Assembly (NCBI GenBank): GCA_902586025.1
Contig: CACIFV010000002.1
Span: forward strand, 109,043-173,042
Origin: an uncultured Pelagibacteraceae bacterium
GTDB lineage: Bacteria; Pseudomonadota; Alphaproteobacteria; Pelagibacterales; Pelagibacteraceae
Direction of reading: 5' to 3'
Length of the DNA stretch: 64,000 bases
Position numbers and translations under genes: made by a program. Below, in pieces: positions 17,625-27,826 of the stretch (position 1 is its first letter; each line of letters starts with the position of its first letter). The notes below the pieces were generated by a model. The model worked only from the letters and a program-made list of their open reading frames with translations. It was not told the origin of the DNA and did no database searches.

Positions 17625-18323
17625 ATGAGCAATATTAGAATATTTTATCCAGAAAAATTATCAATTAATTTAGAAACTAATTTAAATAAGTCTCAATCAC
17701 ATTATTTATTGAAAGTAATGAGGATTAAACAAGGAGAGACTTTTTCCGTTTTTAATAAATCTGGAGAATGGAAGTCAATTGTAACTGAAATTTCAAAAAG
17801 CAGCTTATATTTCAAGGTTGTTGAACAATTAAGACAAAAGGATAAAGAGCAAGATATTTGGTTAGCCTTCTCACCAATTAAATCAAATTATTTTAACTTC
17901 ATGATACAAAAAGCAACTGAGCTTGGAGTAACAAAATTTGTACCAATTATTTCAGCAAGGTCAATTGTTAGAAAAATAAATAATGAGAGACTAAATAAAA
18001 TAGTTATAGAGTCGTGCGAACAAAGTAATAGAATAAATATTCCTTCAATTGAAAAACCTCAATCATTAGATAAATTCCTGTCTAACAATTTGGATATCAA
18101 TTTAATTTTTGCAGATTTAAATACAAATAATAAAAAAATTAAGATTTCTAATTCAAAACCAAATTGTCTTTTAATTGGTCCTGAAGGGGATTATTCAGCT
18201 GATGAAATTAAAAAGATTCTAAACTTTAAAGGGTCTCAATCGATAAAATTAAGCGATAACATTTTAAGGTCTGAAACTGCGGTTATATCCGCTATATCTG
18301 TGATCAATTATTTGCAAAATTGA
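17625..18323 (+). CDS. rsmE: 16S rRNA (uracil(1498)-N3)-methyltransferase RsmE
   Basis: RsmE methylates U1498 in the decoding region of 16S rRNA. The 232-residue protein is a SPOUT enzyme: an N-terminal PUA-like part with SQSHYLLKVMRIKQGE, then FMIQKATELGVTKFVPIIS (about residues 89-107), and the SAM-binding knot with LLIGPEGDYSADEIKKI (about 182-198) and SLSDNILRSETAVISAISV-type C-terminus. The start ATG at 17625 is 17 bases from the divergent HAD gene. The coxB promoter probably lies just after its stop codon. Confidence 0.94.
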   Translation: MSNIRIFYPEKLSINLETNLNKSQSHYLLKVMRIKQGETFSVFNKSGEWKSIVTEISKSSLYFKVVEQLRQKDKEQDIWLAFSPIKSNYFNFMIQKATELGVTKFVPIISARSIVRKINNERLNKIVIESCEQSNRINIPSIEKPQSLDKFLSNNLDINLIFADLNTNNKKIKISNSKPNCLLIGPEGDYSADEIKKILNFKGSQSIKLSDNILRSETAVISAISVINYLQN

Positions 18324-18352
18324 TAAATTGTCGCGAATTCTCTAGTATTTTT

Positions 18353-18358
18353 TATAAT
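18353..18358 (+). promoter_or_regulatory. Candidate -10 element of the cytochrome oxidase operon
   Basis: A perfect TATAAT sits 25 bases before the coxB start codon, in the 59-base gap after rsmE. A weak TTGTCG (18328-18333) lies upstream at a longer than ideal 19-base spacing. The transcript would have a leader of about 15-20 bases. A plain TATAAT is common in AT-rich DNA; position between the two genes is the main support. Confidence 0.4.
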
Positions 18359-18382
18359 ATTTTCGATCTATATAGAAAACAA

Positions 18383-20832
<2,450 letters not shown>

Positions 20833-20858
20833 TAACGTCTTAAGATATAAAAATTAAA

Positions 20859-21767
20859 ATGGCTACGACGTATTCTAAAGTAAAAAAATCATATTACGAA
20901 CTAGGTATTATTCCTGAATTATTAAAGTTAATGAAACCAAGAGTAATGTCTCTTGTTATTTTCACTTGTGCAGTTGGTCTGTTAACAGCTCCTACTTCAG
21001 TTTCATTTCAACAGTCAGTGATTGGGATATTAATTGTAGCCTTTGGTGCTGGAGCAGCAGGAGCACTTAACATGTGGTATGAAGCTGATTTAGATAAATT
21101 AATGACTAGAACATGCTTACGTCCAATTCCAAGAGGAAAGTTGAACAGAAATCAAGCATTATATTTTGGAACATCTATGGCAGTAGTTTCAGTTGTGAGC
21201 TTATACTTTGTTACAAATGCTTTATCAGCATCTCTATTATTGTTTACAATATTATTTTACGTATTTGTTTATACAATCTGGTTAAAAAGAAAAACTCCAC
21301 AAAATATTGTTATAGGTGGAGCGTCAGGAGCTTTACCACCAGTAATTGGATGGGCAATAGCAACAAATTCTATTTCGTTGGAGTCGATTGCTTTTTTCTT
21401 AATAATTTTCTTTTGGACACCTTCACACTTTTGGGCATTAAGCTTATACAAAGCTGATGATTATAAAAAAGCAGGTATTCCAATGCTTCCAGTAACTAAT
21501 GGAATTCAGGATACTAAAAAGAACATTCTAATTTATTCTTTGCTAATGATACCGACAATTGTTTTCCCATATTACATTGGATTTGTCGGTGAAGTATTCT
21601 TAACACTTAGCTTACTACTTACATTTTATTATAATTTAATTTGTTACCAGCTTTACAACTATAAAGTTGGAAAATTTAATATAAAGAAAGCTAAACATAT
21701 TTTCAGCTATTCAATTATTTACTTATTTTTAATATTTGTTTTTTTCTTAGTGGATAAAGTTTTATGA
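20859..21767 (+). CDS. ctaB: Protoheme IX farnesyltransferase (heme O synthase)
   Basis: Adds a farnesyl chain to heme b to make heme o, the precursor of heme a of the oxidase. The 302-residue protein has several membrane helices and the UbiA-superfamily motifs NMWYEADLDKLMTRTCLRPIP (about residues 71-91, with its catalytic Asp residues) and SALSLYKADDYKKAGIPMLPV-type second motif at about 190-210 (ALSLYKADDYKKAGIPMLP). LKLMKPRVMSLVIFTCAVG near the start is typical. It is placed between coxA and the ctaG region, and its stop codon overlaps the start of a 41-codon gene (ATGA). Confidence 0.96.
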   Translation: MATTYSKVKKSYYELGIIPELLKLMKPRVMSLVIFTCAVGLLTAPTSVSFQQSVIGILIVAFGAGAAGALNMWYEADLDKLMTRTCLRPIPRGKLNRNQALYFGTSMAVVSVVSLYFVTNALSASLLLFTILFYVFVYTIWLKRKTPQNIVIGGASGALPPVIGWAIATNSISLESIAFFLIIFFWTPSHFWALSLYKADDYKKAGIPMLPVTNGIQDTKKNILIYSLLMIPTIVFPYYIGFVGEVFLTLSLLLTFYYNLICYQLYNYKVGKFNIKKAKHIFSYSIIYLFLIFVFFLVDKVL

Positions 21768-21889
21768 TAGTCAAAGATCAAAAATTAAAAAAGAAAAATT
21801 TATGGACAGCAGTTGGTTTGGTTGCATTTATAGTTTTCTTATTCATTTTCACATTATTTAATATTGGAGTATTTGAAAGACCTTTATGA
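21764..21889 (+). CDS. Small single-helix membrane protein in the cox operon (CoxF-like position)
   Basis: A 41-residue reading frame whose ATG overlaps the ctaB stop and whose TGA overlaps the ctaG start, both by 4 bases (ATGA). It has a basic cytoplasmic start (MIVKDQKLKKKNLW) and one hydrophobic helix at about residues 14-34, ending NIGVFERPL. Many alphaproteobacteria carry a very small open reading frame at this point of the operon, so the position, tight coupling and membrane topology all argue for a real gene. It may help assemble the oxidase with CtaG; this is inference, as no motif is recognised. Confidence 0.72.
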   Translation: MIVKDQKLKKKNLWTAVGLVAFIVFLFIFTLFNIGVFERPL

Positions 21890-22434
21890 TTAAAAAAAAT
21901 ACTTTAACTCCACTAATTCTTGCAGGAATCTTTGTCTTTATGTTGGGATTATCTTTTGCAGCTGTGCCTTTGTATGATTTATTTTGTAGAGTAACTGGCT
22001 TTGGTGGAACAACACAAGTATCTAAAGAGGCTCCTAATATAGTTTTAGATAAAAAAATAAATGTAAGATTGGATACCAACGTTAATAGTGCTCTTGATTG
22101 GAATTTTGATGTTGATCAAAAAACAATGGATGTTCAGCCTGGCAAGGTATACAGAATAAAATTTGAAGTGGAAAATACTGGAGATGTAATTTCTTCTGCT
22201 GTAGCTACATATAATGTTTCTCCATCATCTTTTGGAGCATATTTTAATAAATTAGGCTGTTTTTGCTTTGAAAAACAAACATTAGATCCAGGGGAAAAAG
22301 CAAGCTACACCCTAGTATTTTACTTAGATCCAGAATTGGTAAATGATCCAAAAACATCTAGAGTTGAAGATGTTACTATGTCATATACTTTTTTCTCATC
22401 TGAATATTATAAAAACGAAAAAAAAGAGAGTTAA
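21886..22434 (+). CDS. ctaG: Cytochrome c oxidase assembly protein CtaG (Cox11)
   Basis: Inserts copper into the CuB site of subunit I. The 182-residue protein has one N-terminal membrane helix (about residues 8-30: LTPLILAGIFVFMLGLSFAAV), the conserved VPLYDLFCRVTGFGGTTQ and a periplasmic domain with YRIKFEVENTGD and the copper-binding KLGCFCFEKQTLDPGE (CxCF motif, about residues 123-138). VYLDPE-type FYLDPELVNDP follows. The start overlaps the small upstream gene by 4 bases and the end lies 5 bases before coxC. Confidence 0.96.
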   Translation: MIKKNTLTPLILAGIFVFMLGLSFAAVPLYDLFCRVTGFGGTTQVSKEAPNIVLDKKINVRLDTNVNSALDWNFDVDQKTMDVQPGKVYRIKFEVENTGDVISSAVATYNVSPSSFGAYFNKLGCFCFEKQTLDPGEKASYTLVFYLDPELVNDPKTSRVEDVTMSYTFFSSEYYKNEKKES

Positions 22435-22439
22435 AATAA

Positions 22440-23231
22440 ATGTCTGCATCTGGTCAAAAACACGATTATCATTTAGTTGACCCTAGCCCTTGGCCTTTAG
22501 CTACATCTATAGCAACACTAGTTACTGCAGTTGGATCTGTTTATTATTTCCACAGTAAAGTTATGTGGGCAATGGTTTTAGGTTTTTTACTCATAATTTA
22601 TTGTGCATTCATGTGGTTCAGAGATGTCGTAATTGAAGCTGAGCACAAAGGTCATCATACACCTGTTGTTCAAATTCATCACAGATATGGAATGACATTA
22701 TTTATTGCTTCTGAAGTAATGTTTTTTGTTGCATGGTTTTGGGCATACTTTGATGCAAGTTTGTTTCCAAATGAATTCATGGGAAATGTATGGCCACCAA
22801 AAGATATTGAGACTTTTGATCCATGGGATATCCCACTTATAAATACTCTTGTCTTACTTTTATCTGGTACAACAGTAACTTGGGCACACCATTCTTTATT
22901 AGAGGACGACAGAAAAGGATTTATAAATGGTTTAATTTGTACAGTAATTTTAGGAGCATTCTTTACGTTATTGCAAATATACGAATACCAACACGCTACA
23001 TTTAGTTTTTCAGGTCACATTTATGGTGCTACATTCTATATGGCCACAGGGTTTCATGGTTTCCACGTTTTAGTTGGGACTATCTTTTTAGCGGTTTGTT
23101 TATGGAGAGGTAAATTAGGACACTTCACTAAAGAGCATCACTTTGGTTTCGAAGCTGCTGCTTGGTACTGGCACTTTGTTGACGTTGTCTGGTTGTTCTT
23201 ATTTGCAGCTATTTACATTTGGGGAAGTTAA
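22440..23231 (+). CDS. coxC: Cytochrome c oxidase subunit III
   Basis: A structural membrane subunit that stabilises proton uptake into the oxidase. The 263-residue protein has about seven helices. Conserved stretches are KHDYHLVDPSPWPLATSI at the start, GMTLFIASEVMFFVAWFWAYFD (helix III with its conserved Glu), TLVLLLSGTTVTWAHHSL, TGFHGFHVLVGTIFL and EAAAWYWHFVDVVWLFLF near the end. Full length. It lies between ctaG and surf1 in the same transcription unit. Confidence 0.97.
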   Translation: MSASGQKHDYHLVDPSPWPLATSIATLVTAVGSVYYFHSKVMWAMVLGFLLIIYCAFMWFRDVVIEAEHKGHHTPVVQIHHRYGMTLFIASEVMFFVAWFWAYFDASLFPNEFMGNVWPPKDIETFDPWDIPLINTLVLLLSGTTVTWAHHSLLEDDRKGFINGLICTVILGAFFTLLQIYEYQHATFSFSGHIYGATFYMATGFHGFHVLVGTIFLAVCLWRGKLGHFTKEHHFGFEAAAWYWHFVDVVWLFLFAAIYIWGS

Positions 23232-23237
23232 TAGTTC

Positions 23238-23891
23238 TTGAAAAATAAGTTATCTTTTTCAATTTTTGTATACTTTTTTATTTTAGTTTTTTTGGCATTA
23301 GGCACTTGGCAAATTGTTAGACTAAATTGGAAGCTTGATTTGATAAATTCAATTGATCAATCTTTAAAAAGTGATCCAGTAGAATTTAATGGAAGTAATC
23401 CAATTAACTTTAAAAAAATCAAATTTGAAGGAATACTAGATAATTCAAAAATAATTTATCTATATTCCTTAAATGAAAAGGGCGAGCCAGGATTTGATAT
23501 TATAAATCCAGTAAGTATAAACAATAAAAGCTATTTAATAAATCGGGGTTGGGTTCCAAGAGACCTTAAATCTAAAAAGTATGTTTCAAATGAAAGTAAA
23601 TTCGAGGGAGTTTTAAAATTAAAAAGTAAATTTAATTATTTCAAGCCAGATAATGACGTTAATAAGAATTACTGGTTCACCCTTAAAGATGAAGATTTAT
23701 TGACCTATACAGGCAAAGAATTTTCTCCATTCATTATCAACAATATTAGCAAGCAGGAAGGAATTTATCCTAAGTCAAAACAAATAGGAGCCAATATTTC
23801 AAACAACCACTTAAAGTATGCTCTTACATGGTTTTCATTAGCTGTTTCCATTTTTTTAATATATTTATATTTTAGAAAAAAAAATTACTGA
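23238..23891 (+). CDS. SURF1 family oxidase assembly protein
   Basis: SURF1 (Shy1) helps place heme a into subunit I of cytochrome oxidase. The 217-residue protein has membrane helices at both ends (about residues 6-24 and 191-211) around a periplasmic domain. ALGTWQIVRLNWKLDLI, the LNEKGEPGFDIINPV segment and YLINRGWVPRDLK match the family. It starts with TTG at 23238; there is no in-frame ATG before the first helix, so TTG is the only start that keeps the anchor. The stop overlaps the thrC start codon. Confidence 0.92.
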   Translation: MKNKLSFSIFVYFFILVFLALGTWQIVRLNWKLDLINSIDQSLKSDPVEFNGSNPINFKKIKFEGILDNSKIIYLYSLNEKGEPGFDIINPVSINNKSYLINRGWVPRDLKSKKYVSNESKFEGVLKLKSKFNYFKPDNDVNKNYWFTLKDEDLLTYTGKEFSPFIINNISKQEGIYPKSKQIGANISNNHLKYALTWFSLAVSIFLIYLYFRKKNY

Positions 23892-25264
23892 TGGAATATA
23901 TAAGCACAAGAAACAATTCAGATCATTTTTCATTTAAAAACGTATTTCTGAAAGGCTTAGCTGATGATGGAGGCCTTTTTGTGCCACACTCAATCAAACC
24001 ATTTAGTAAAGATGAACTAAACAAACTAAGTAGTCTTAATTACAATGAATTAGCAGCCGAAATAATATTCCCATTTATTGGTGATTTTATGACTAAGGAA
24101 GAGTTAATTTCCACAGTATCAAAATCTTACTCAAATTTTAGAGCAGAAGATGTTGTAAAAATCTCTGATTTAGGAAATTTAAAAGTCTTAGAACTCTATC
24201 ATGGCCCAACTCTTGCTTTTAAAGATATTGCAATGCAATTAATAGGAAATTTCTATCAATATCACTTAGGAAATGAGCAAAAAAAAATTAATATTATTGT
24301 AGCAACATCAGGAGACACAGGTGCAGCTGCTATTGATGCTTTAAAAGGCAAAAAGAATTTAAATGTTTTTGTATTACATCCAAATAACAGGATTTCACCA
24401 GTGCAAAGAAGACTGATGACAATCCATGAAGAAAAAAATGTATTTAATATTGCTATTGAGGGAAATTTTGATGACTGTCAAAATCTGGTTAAAGCAATGT
24501 TTAATGATGAAAAATTTTCTAGCTCAATAAATATGTCAGGTGTTAATTCGATTAATTGGGCAAGAATTGTTGCTCAAGCTGTTTATTATTTTTATGCCTA
24601 TTTTAAAATAGGTAATGGACAGCCCTTGTCTTTTTCTGTTCCGACTGGAAATTTTGGAGATATTTATGCTGGTTATTTAGCAAAGAAACTTGGACTTCCA
24701 GTTGATAAACTTATTGTAGCTACTAACAAAAATGACATCCTTCATAGAGCAATTTCTGGTGGGGATTATTCTCAAAAGAAAGTTGAGGAAACAAATACTC
24801 CTAGCATGGATATTCAGATAGCAAGTAACTTTGAAAGACTTTTATATGATGTAAAAGACTGTAATTCAGATGCTACGAAAGATGTAATGAGTAGAATAAA
24901 AAACAATGCTTATCAAATTGATAGTAGTGATTTAGATAAAATAAAAAAAAGTTTTACATCTGAAATGTTAAATGAAAAAGAGACTATCCAAATGATAAAA
25001 GATACAAACAAAGAATATAAAGTTGTAGTTGATCCTCATACTGCAGTTGGAATTGGTGCTGCAAAAAAACTTGGGCTAGAACAAAATTGTGTTGTTTTAT
25101 CTACAGCACACCCATGTAAGTTTCCAAAAGCAATAGAAGATGCAATCTCAAAAACTGAAGAATTACCAGATAGTCTTAAATATGTTTATGATAGAGAAGA
25201 AAAATTTGAAGTTATATCAAATGATATAAATAAAGTTAAAGATTATGTAATTAATTCCATATGA
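23891..25264 (+). CDS. thrC: Threonine synthase
   Basis: PLP enzyme that turns O-phosphohomoserine into threonine. The 457-residue protein is of the long proteobacterial/fungal type, opening MEYISTRNNSDHFSFKNV. The PLP lysine lies in LYHGPTLAFKDIAMQLIGNF (about residue 110), ATSGDTGAAAIDALKG binds phosphate, and SVPTGNFGDIYAGYLAKKLG is the glycine-rich strand. VVDPHTAVGIGAAKKL is near the end. It begins at the surf1 stop (TGATG) and ends by overlapping the peroxiredoxin start by 4 bases. The pathway partner thrB is at 26.9-27.8 kb on the other strand. Confidence 0.96.
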   Translation: MEYISTRNNSDHFSFKNVFLKGLADDGGLFVPHSIKPFSKDELNKLSSLNYNELAAEIIFPFIGDFMTKEELISTVSKSYSNFRAEDVVKISDLGNLKVLELYHGPTLAFKDIAMQLIGNFYQYHLGNEQKKINIIVATSGDTGAAAIDALKGKKNLNVFVLHPNNRISPVQRRLMTIHEEKNVFNIAIEGNFDDCQNLVKAMFNDEKFSSSINMSGVNSINWARIVAQAVYYFYAYFKIGNGQPLSFSVPTGNFGDIYAGYLAKKLGLPVDKLIVATNKNDILHRAISGGDYSQKKVEETNTPSMDIQIASNFERLLYDVKDCNSDATKDVMSRIKNNAYQIDSSDLDKIKKSFTSEMLNEKETIQMIKDTNKEYKVVVDPHTAVGIGAAKKLGLEQNCVVLSTAHPCKFPKAIEDAISKTEELPDSLKYVYDREEKFEVISNDINKVKDYVINSI

Positions 25265-25746
25265 AATTAAAAATAAAAGATCAAATCCCTGATATAGAAA
25301 TTTTCCATCTAATAAATGGTGAACCACAAACTAGCAAAATTAGAGATATTTTAGGAAATGGTAAAGTTATTTTATTTGGATTACCTGGTGCTTTTACCTC
25401 AACTTGTTCAAAACTCCATCTACCTGGATATGTAGCTAATACTGATAAAATAAAAGCTAAAGGAATAGAAAAAATATTTTGTTTATCTGTAAATGATCCA
25501 TTTGTTATGAATGCCTGGGGAGAAGCGAATAATGCTGGAGGCAAAATTACAATGTTATCAGATCCTTATTTATTATTTACGAAAGCAATTGGCGCTGAAG
25601 TAGATAGAAATTCAAAAGGAATGGGTTTTCGTTCAAATCGTTATGCGATGGTTATTCAAAACTTAGAAGTAGTTAATATTCAAGTTGAGAAAGAGACTAA
25701 ACAATGTGGTTTATCTTCAGCAGAGGGTGTTTTAGATTTATTATAA
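25261..25746 (+). CDS. Peroxiredoxin of the Prx5/AhpE-like type
   Basis: A 161-residue thiol peroxidase. The peroxidatic Cys is in LPGAFTSTCSKLHLPGY (about residue 47, the PxxxTxxC motif), the supporting Arg in the GFRSNRYAMVI segment, and a second Cys in ETKQCGLSSAEGVL near the C-terminus. FCLSVNDPFVMNAWG is typical of Prx5. It reduces hydrogen or alkyl peroxides, probably with glutaredoxin or thioredoxin as partner. Placed last in the cox-thrC run (ATGA overlap with thrC), it may protect against peroxide formed during respiration; that link is inference. Confidence 0.92.
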   Translation: MKLKIKDQIPDIEIFHLINGEPQTSKIRDILGNGKVILFGLPGAFTSTCSKLHLPGYVANTDKIKAKGIEKIFCLSVNDPFVMNAWGEANNAGGKITMLSDPYLLFTKAIGAEVDRNSKGMGFRSNRYAMVIQNLEVVNIQVEKETKQCGLSSAEGVLDLL

Positions 25747-25894
25747 TTAGTATGGCAGTTCTGTTGTCTGTCCCAATTCAACTTATAACAGAATATAACA
25801 CTTTTTGAATAGGTACATACCAGGTTACATTGTTAAACTAACATTTTTTTGTGACGACTTTGTAATTGAGATTTTTTTCTGATATGTAATTCAA
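25747..25894 (+). other. Intergenic stretch before the orphan membrane gene
   Basis: 148 bases with no reading frame I trust. Near its middle is GGTACATACC (25812-25821), a copy of the GTACAT motif that recurs as a tandem array on the far side of the next gene. No strong hairpin followed by T residues, no tRNA and no riboswitch pattern is visible. It may carry the terminator of the cox run and the promoter of the following gene. Confidence 0.5.
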
Positions 25895-26317
25895 GTGAAA
25901 TTACATTGGATTATTTTTGTAACTGGATGGATGTCATTCAGAGCAGTTGGGTCAGGTTTGTTTTTGTTTTGGATCTTTACTGAAAATGAGCGTTCGGCGC
26001 CATCTGAATGGATAGTTCCTTTTGTGGGCGACTTTTTTATTGGGATAACTGCTTTATTCTTAGTTTACCACATTATAAAAAAACCAAGCACTATACTATG
26101 GGGTCTTTTGCTGTCTTGGAATGTGATTGGTTTGTTGGATTTAATCCACGCAATAAATGTAAGTTTTGCTGCTCCTTATGGACCTATACCAGAAATAGGA
26201 TTTAATGAATTGACAGTAAGATCTATTTTAATTTTAAATACTTTATTACAGATTTCTTGTATTTATCTATTGTTTCAAAAAGACATAAAAGAATATTTTA
26301 AAAAAAGTAAATTTTGA
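25895..26317 (+). CDS. Orphan four-helix membrane protein, unknown function
   Basis: I do not recognise this 140-residue protein. It starts with GTG at 25895 (an ATG 12 codons later, before SFRAVGSG, is also possible but would cut the first helix). Four hydrophobic segments are visible at about residues 4-28, 41-62, 66-87 and 109-129, linked by short loops; ENERSAPSEW and APYGPIPEIGFNEL would face one side, and the end is basic (KDIKEYFKKSKF). Codon use is less extreme in A and T than its neighbours. It is a single gene in the only loosely packed patch of the window, flanked by GTACAT motifs, and may be accessory. Coding status is likely because of the coherent topology. Confidence 0.6.
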   Translation: MKLHWIIFVTGWMSFRAVGSGLFLFWIFTENERSAPSEWIVPFVGDFFIGITALFLVYHIIKKPSTILWGLLLSWNVIGLLDLIHAINVSFAAPYGPIPEIGFNELTVRSILILNTLLQISCIYLLFQKDIKEYFKKSKF

Positions 26318-26330
26318 GTTTTGAAAGTAT

Positions 26331-26363
26331 GGTACATAGTCAGTACATGGTAGGTACATAGTC
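26331..26363. repeat. Three tandem 11-bp repeats (RGTACATRGTM)
   Basis: Three 11-base units lie head to tail: GGTACATAGTC, AGTACATGGTA, GGTACATAGTC. GTACAT begins at 26332, 26343 and 26354, so the units repeat at exactly 11 bases, about one helical turn. The first and third are identical. A further GGTACAT lies upstream of the orphan gene at 25812. The array sits 13 bases after that gene's stop codon and before the 3' end of rnhA. It could be a protein-binding array or a small tandem duplication. Confidence 0.75.
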
Positions 26364-26438
26364 TTTTAAAAAATAATTATTATTATTGATAGAGAAAAAT
26401 AATAAATTATTTAAGGGGCGTTATGTTGCCGGGTGCAC
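26364..26438. other. Intergenic stretch with a GC-rich blip at the rnhA 3' end
   Basis: After an A/T-only stretch, the bases from about 26415 to 26440 are close to two thirds G+C (GGGGCG, then GTTGCCGGGTGCACC), quite unlike the surrounding sequence at about 30% GC. I see no gene in it and no clear stem-loop followed by T residues on either strand. It may be a remnant of inserted DNA or part of an rnhA transcript end. Confidence 0.45.
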
Positions 26439-26864
26439 CTATATTGCGACAGAGGACCTTGCCAATGAATCGACTTCATTATTAAGTTTATCTGTTGAAT
26501 GTGCCTTTACCCAGCTCCATTTAATCTCAAATGTATTTGAAAGATTATCTAATTCGGTCCAAAGTTCTTTATTCTTAACTTCTTTTTTGTTAGCTGTTTT
26601 CCAACCATTTTTTTTCCAATTATGTATCCATTCAGTTATCCCAGATTTTACATATTTAGAATCTGTAAATATTTGAACTTTTCTACCTTTTGGAATTTTT
26701 TTTAAAGCTTTAATGGGGGCAAGTAATTCCATTTGATTATTTGTTGTATCTTTTTTGCTTCCTTTAATTTGAGTTTTCTTTCCATTTTCAATAATAATTG
26801 CAGCCCAACCACCATTTCCCGGATTTCCAATGCATGAACCATCTGTGTAAATTTTAATCATCAA
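26439..26864 (-). CDS. rnhA: Ribonuclease HI
   Basis: Cuts the RNA strand of RNA-DNA hybrids, removing R-loops and primers. The 141-residue protein has the acidic active-site residues in IYTDGSCIGNPGNGGWA (first Asp), NNQMELLAPIKAL (Glu), IFTDSKYVKSGI (Asp) and NNEVDSLAR (last acidic residue, here Glu-Val-Asp). The KxH loop is KAHSTDKLN. Normal length. It follows thrB with a 4-base overlap (ATGA) and is the last gene of the long minus-strand run. RNase HII is encoded separately at 42.3-42.9 kb. Confidence 0.95.
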   Translation of the reverse strand: MMIKIYTDGSCIGNPGNGGWAAIIIENGKKTQIKGSKKDTTNNQMELLAPIKALKKIPKGRKVQIFTDSKYVKSGITEWIHNWKKNGWKTANKKEVKNKELWTELDNLSNTFEIKWSWVKAHSTDKLNNEVDSLARSSVAI

Positions 26865-27826
26865 GAATAATCCTTAAATGAGCTCAGATTTCTATGAAAA
26901 TTTAACTTATCCATATACTCCTTTGGATCTTTGATTTTAATGACAGCATTTTTAGGAGTATTTAAATAATCATAGGATCTAGTCAAAAGATATCTCAAAG
27001 CCGACCCTCTGCATAATGTATTTAAATTTCTTTTTTCAATTTCAGTTAATTTTCTAATAGATTGGTAGCCCTTTAATAAATTTGAGGATCTTTTTTTATC
27101 TAATACGAATTTTTTATTTTTCTTTTTAAAACATAAAGCGTTAATGCAGGTTGCTAATTCATAAGATAGAAAATCATTAGCTGAAAAATAAAAATCTATA
27201 AATCCATGAAATTTACCTTTATTGAAAAAAATATTATCAATAAAAAGATCGCTATGAATTATTCCATTTGGCATTTTTTTAGGCCATTTTTTTTTGAGAT
27301 TTCTCAAATCATCTTTCATTAAATCTTTTAAGTTTTTTGACAATTTATTAATTTTATTGTCTATTTTATTTAGAATTGATCCCCATGAATTAATCGATAG
27401 AGAATTTTTTCTATATAATTTTAATTTTTTTGAAGCCTCATGAAGAAGTGCCGCATTTTTTCCAACTATAAAACAATCCTTATTATTTAGTTGTTCTTTA
27501 TCTTTTCCTTCCAGGAAACTGACAATACAAGCTTTTTTATTTTTTAAGTTAAATAAATATTTATCCTTTTTATCTTTTATAGGAATTGGACATTTTACTT
27601 TTAATCTAGATAGACCAGACATAAGATTAACAAAAAATGGAAGATCTTTTTTCTGAACTCTTTTTTCGTAAATAGTTAAGATATATTTATTTTTCTTAGT
27701 TTTTAAAAGATAGTTTGTATTTTCAATACCTTTTTTTATACCTGAATAATTTATAATTTTCCCAATATTATATTTTTTCTCGATATATTTTATCTGCTTA
27801 TTATTAATTTTAGTATAAACAGCCAT
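26861..27826 (-). CDS. thrB: Homoserine kinase (ThrB type II, APH-like fold)
   Basis: Phosphorylates homoserine for threonine synthesis. The 321-residue protein has the aminoglycoside-phosphotransferase fold used by alphaproteobacterial ThrB: MAVYTKINNKQIKYIEKKYN at the start, GIENTNYLLKTKKNKYILTIYE in the ATP lobe, the catalytic loop NGIIHSDLFIDNIFF (about residues 186-200, with the HxDxxxxN pattern) and GFIDFYFSANDFLSYELA (metal-binding Asp). Order ispH-thrB-rnhA is a common alphaproteobacterial arrangement. It starts one base into the ispH stop codon. Confidence 0.94.
   Translation of the reverse strand: MAVYTKINNKQIKYIEKKYNIGKIINYSGIKKGIENTNYLLKTKKNKYILTIYEKRVQKKDLPFFVNLMSGLSRLKVKCPIPIKDKKDKYLFNLKNKKACIVSFLEGKDKEQLNNKDCFIVGKNAALLHEASKKLKLYRKNSLSINSWGSILNKIDNKINKLSKNLKDLMKDDLRNLKKKWPKKMPNGIIHSDLFIDNIFFNKGKFHGFIDFYFSANDFLSYELATCINALCFKKKNKKFVLDKKRSSNLLKGYQSIRKLTEIEKRNLNTLCRGSALRYLLTRSYDYLNTPKNAVIKIKDPKEYMDKLNFHRNLSSFKDYS

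Noticed and set aside
18320..18382. N-terminal extension of CoxB from the ATG at 18320
   Set aside because: It overlaps rsmE, puts 21 non-signal residues before a good signal peptide, and would include the likely promoter region.
26405..26445. Integron attC-like site at the GC-rich blip
   Set aside because: GTTAT-like and GTTGCC pieces do not form the paired R/L core sites, and no integrase or cassette is near.
26386..26676. 96-codon plus-strand frame over the GC-rich blip and rnhA
   Set aside because: Most of it is the antisense of rnhA, and its opening part lies in non-coding DNA with no family match.
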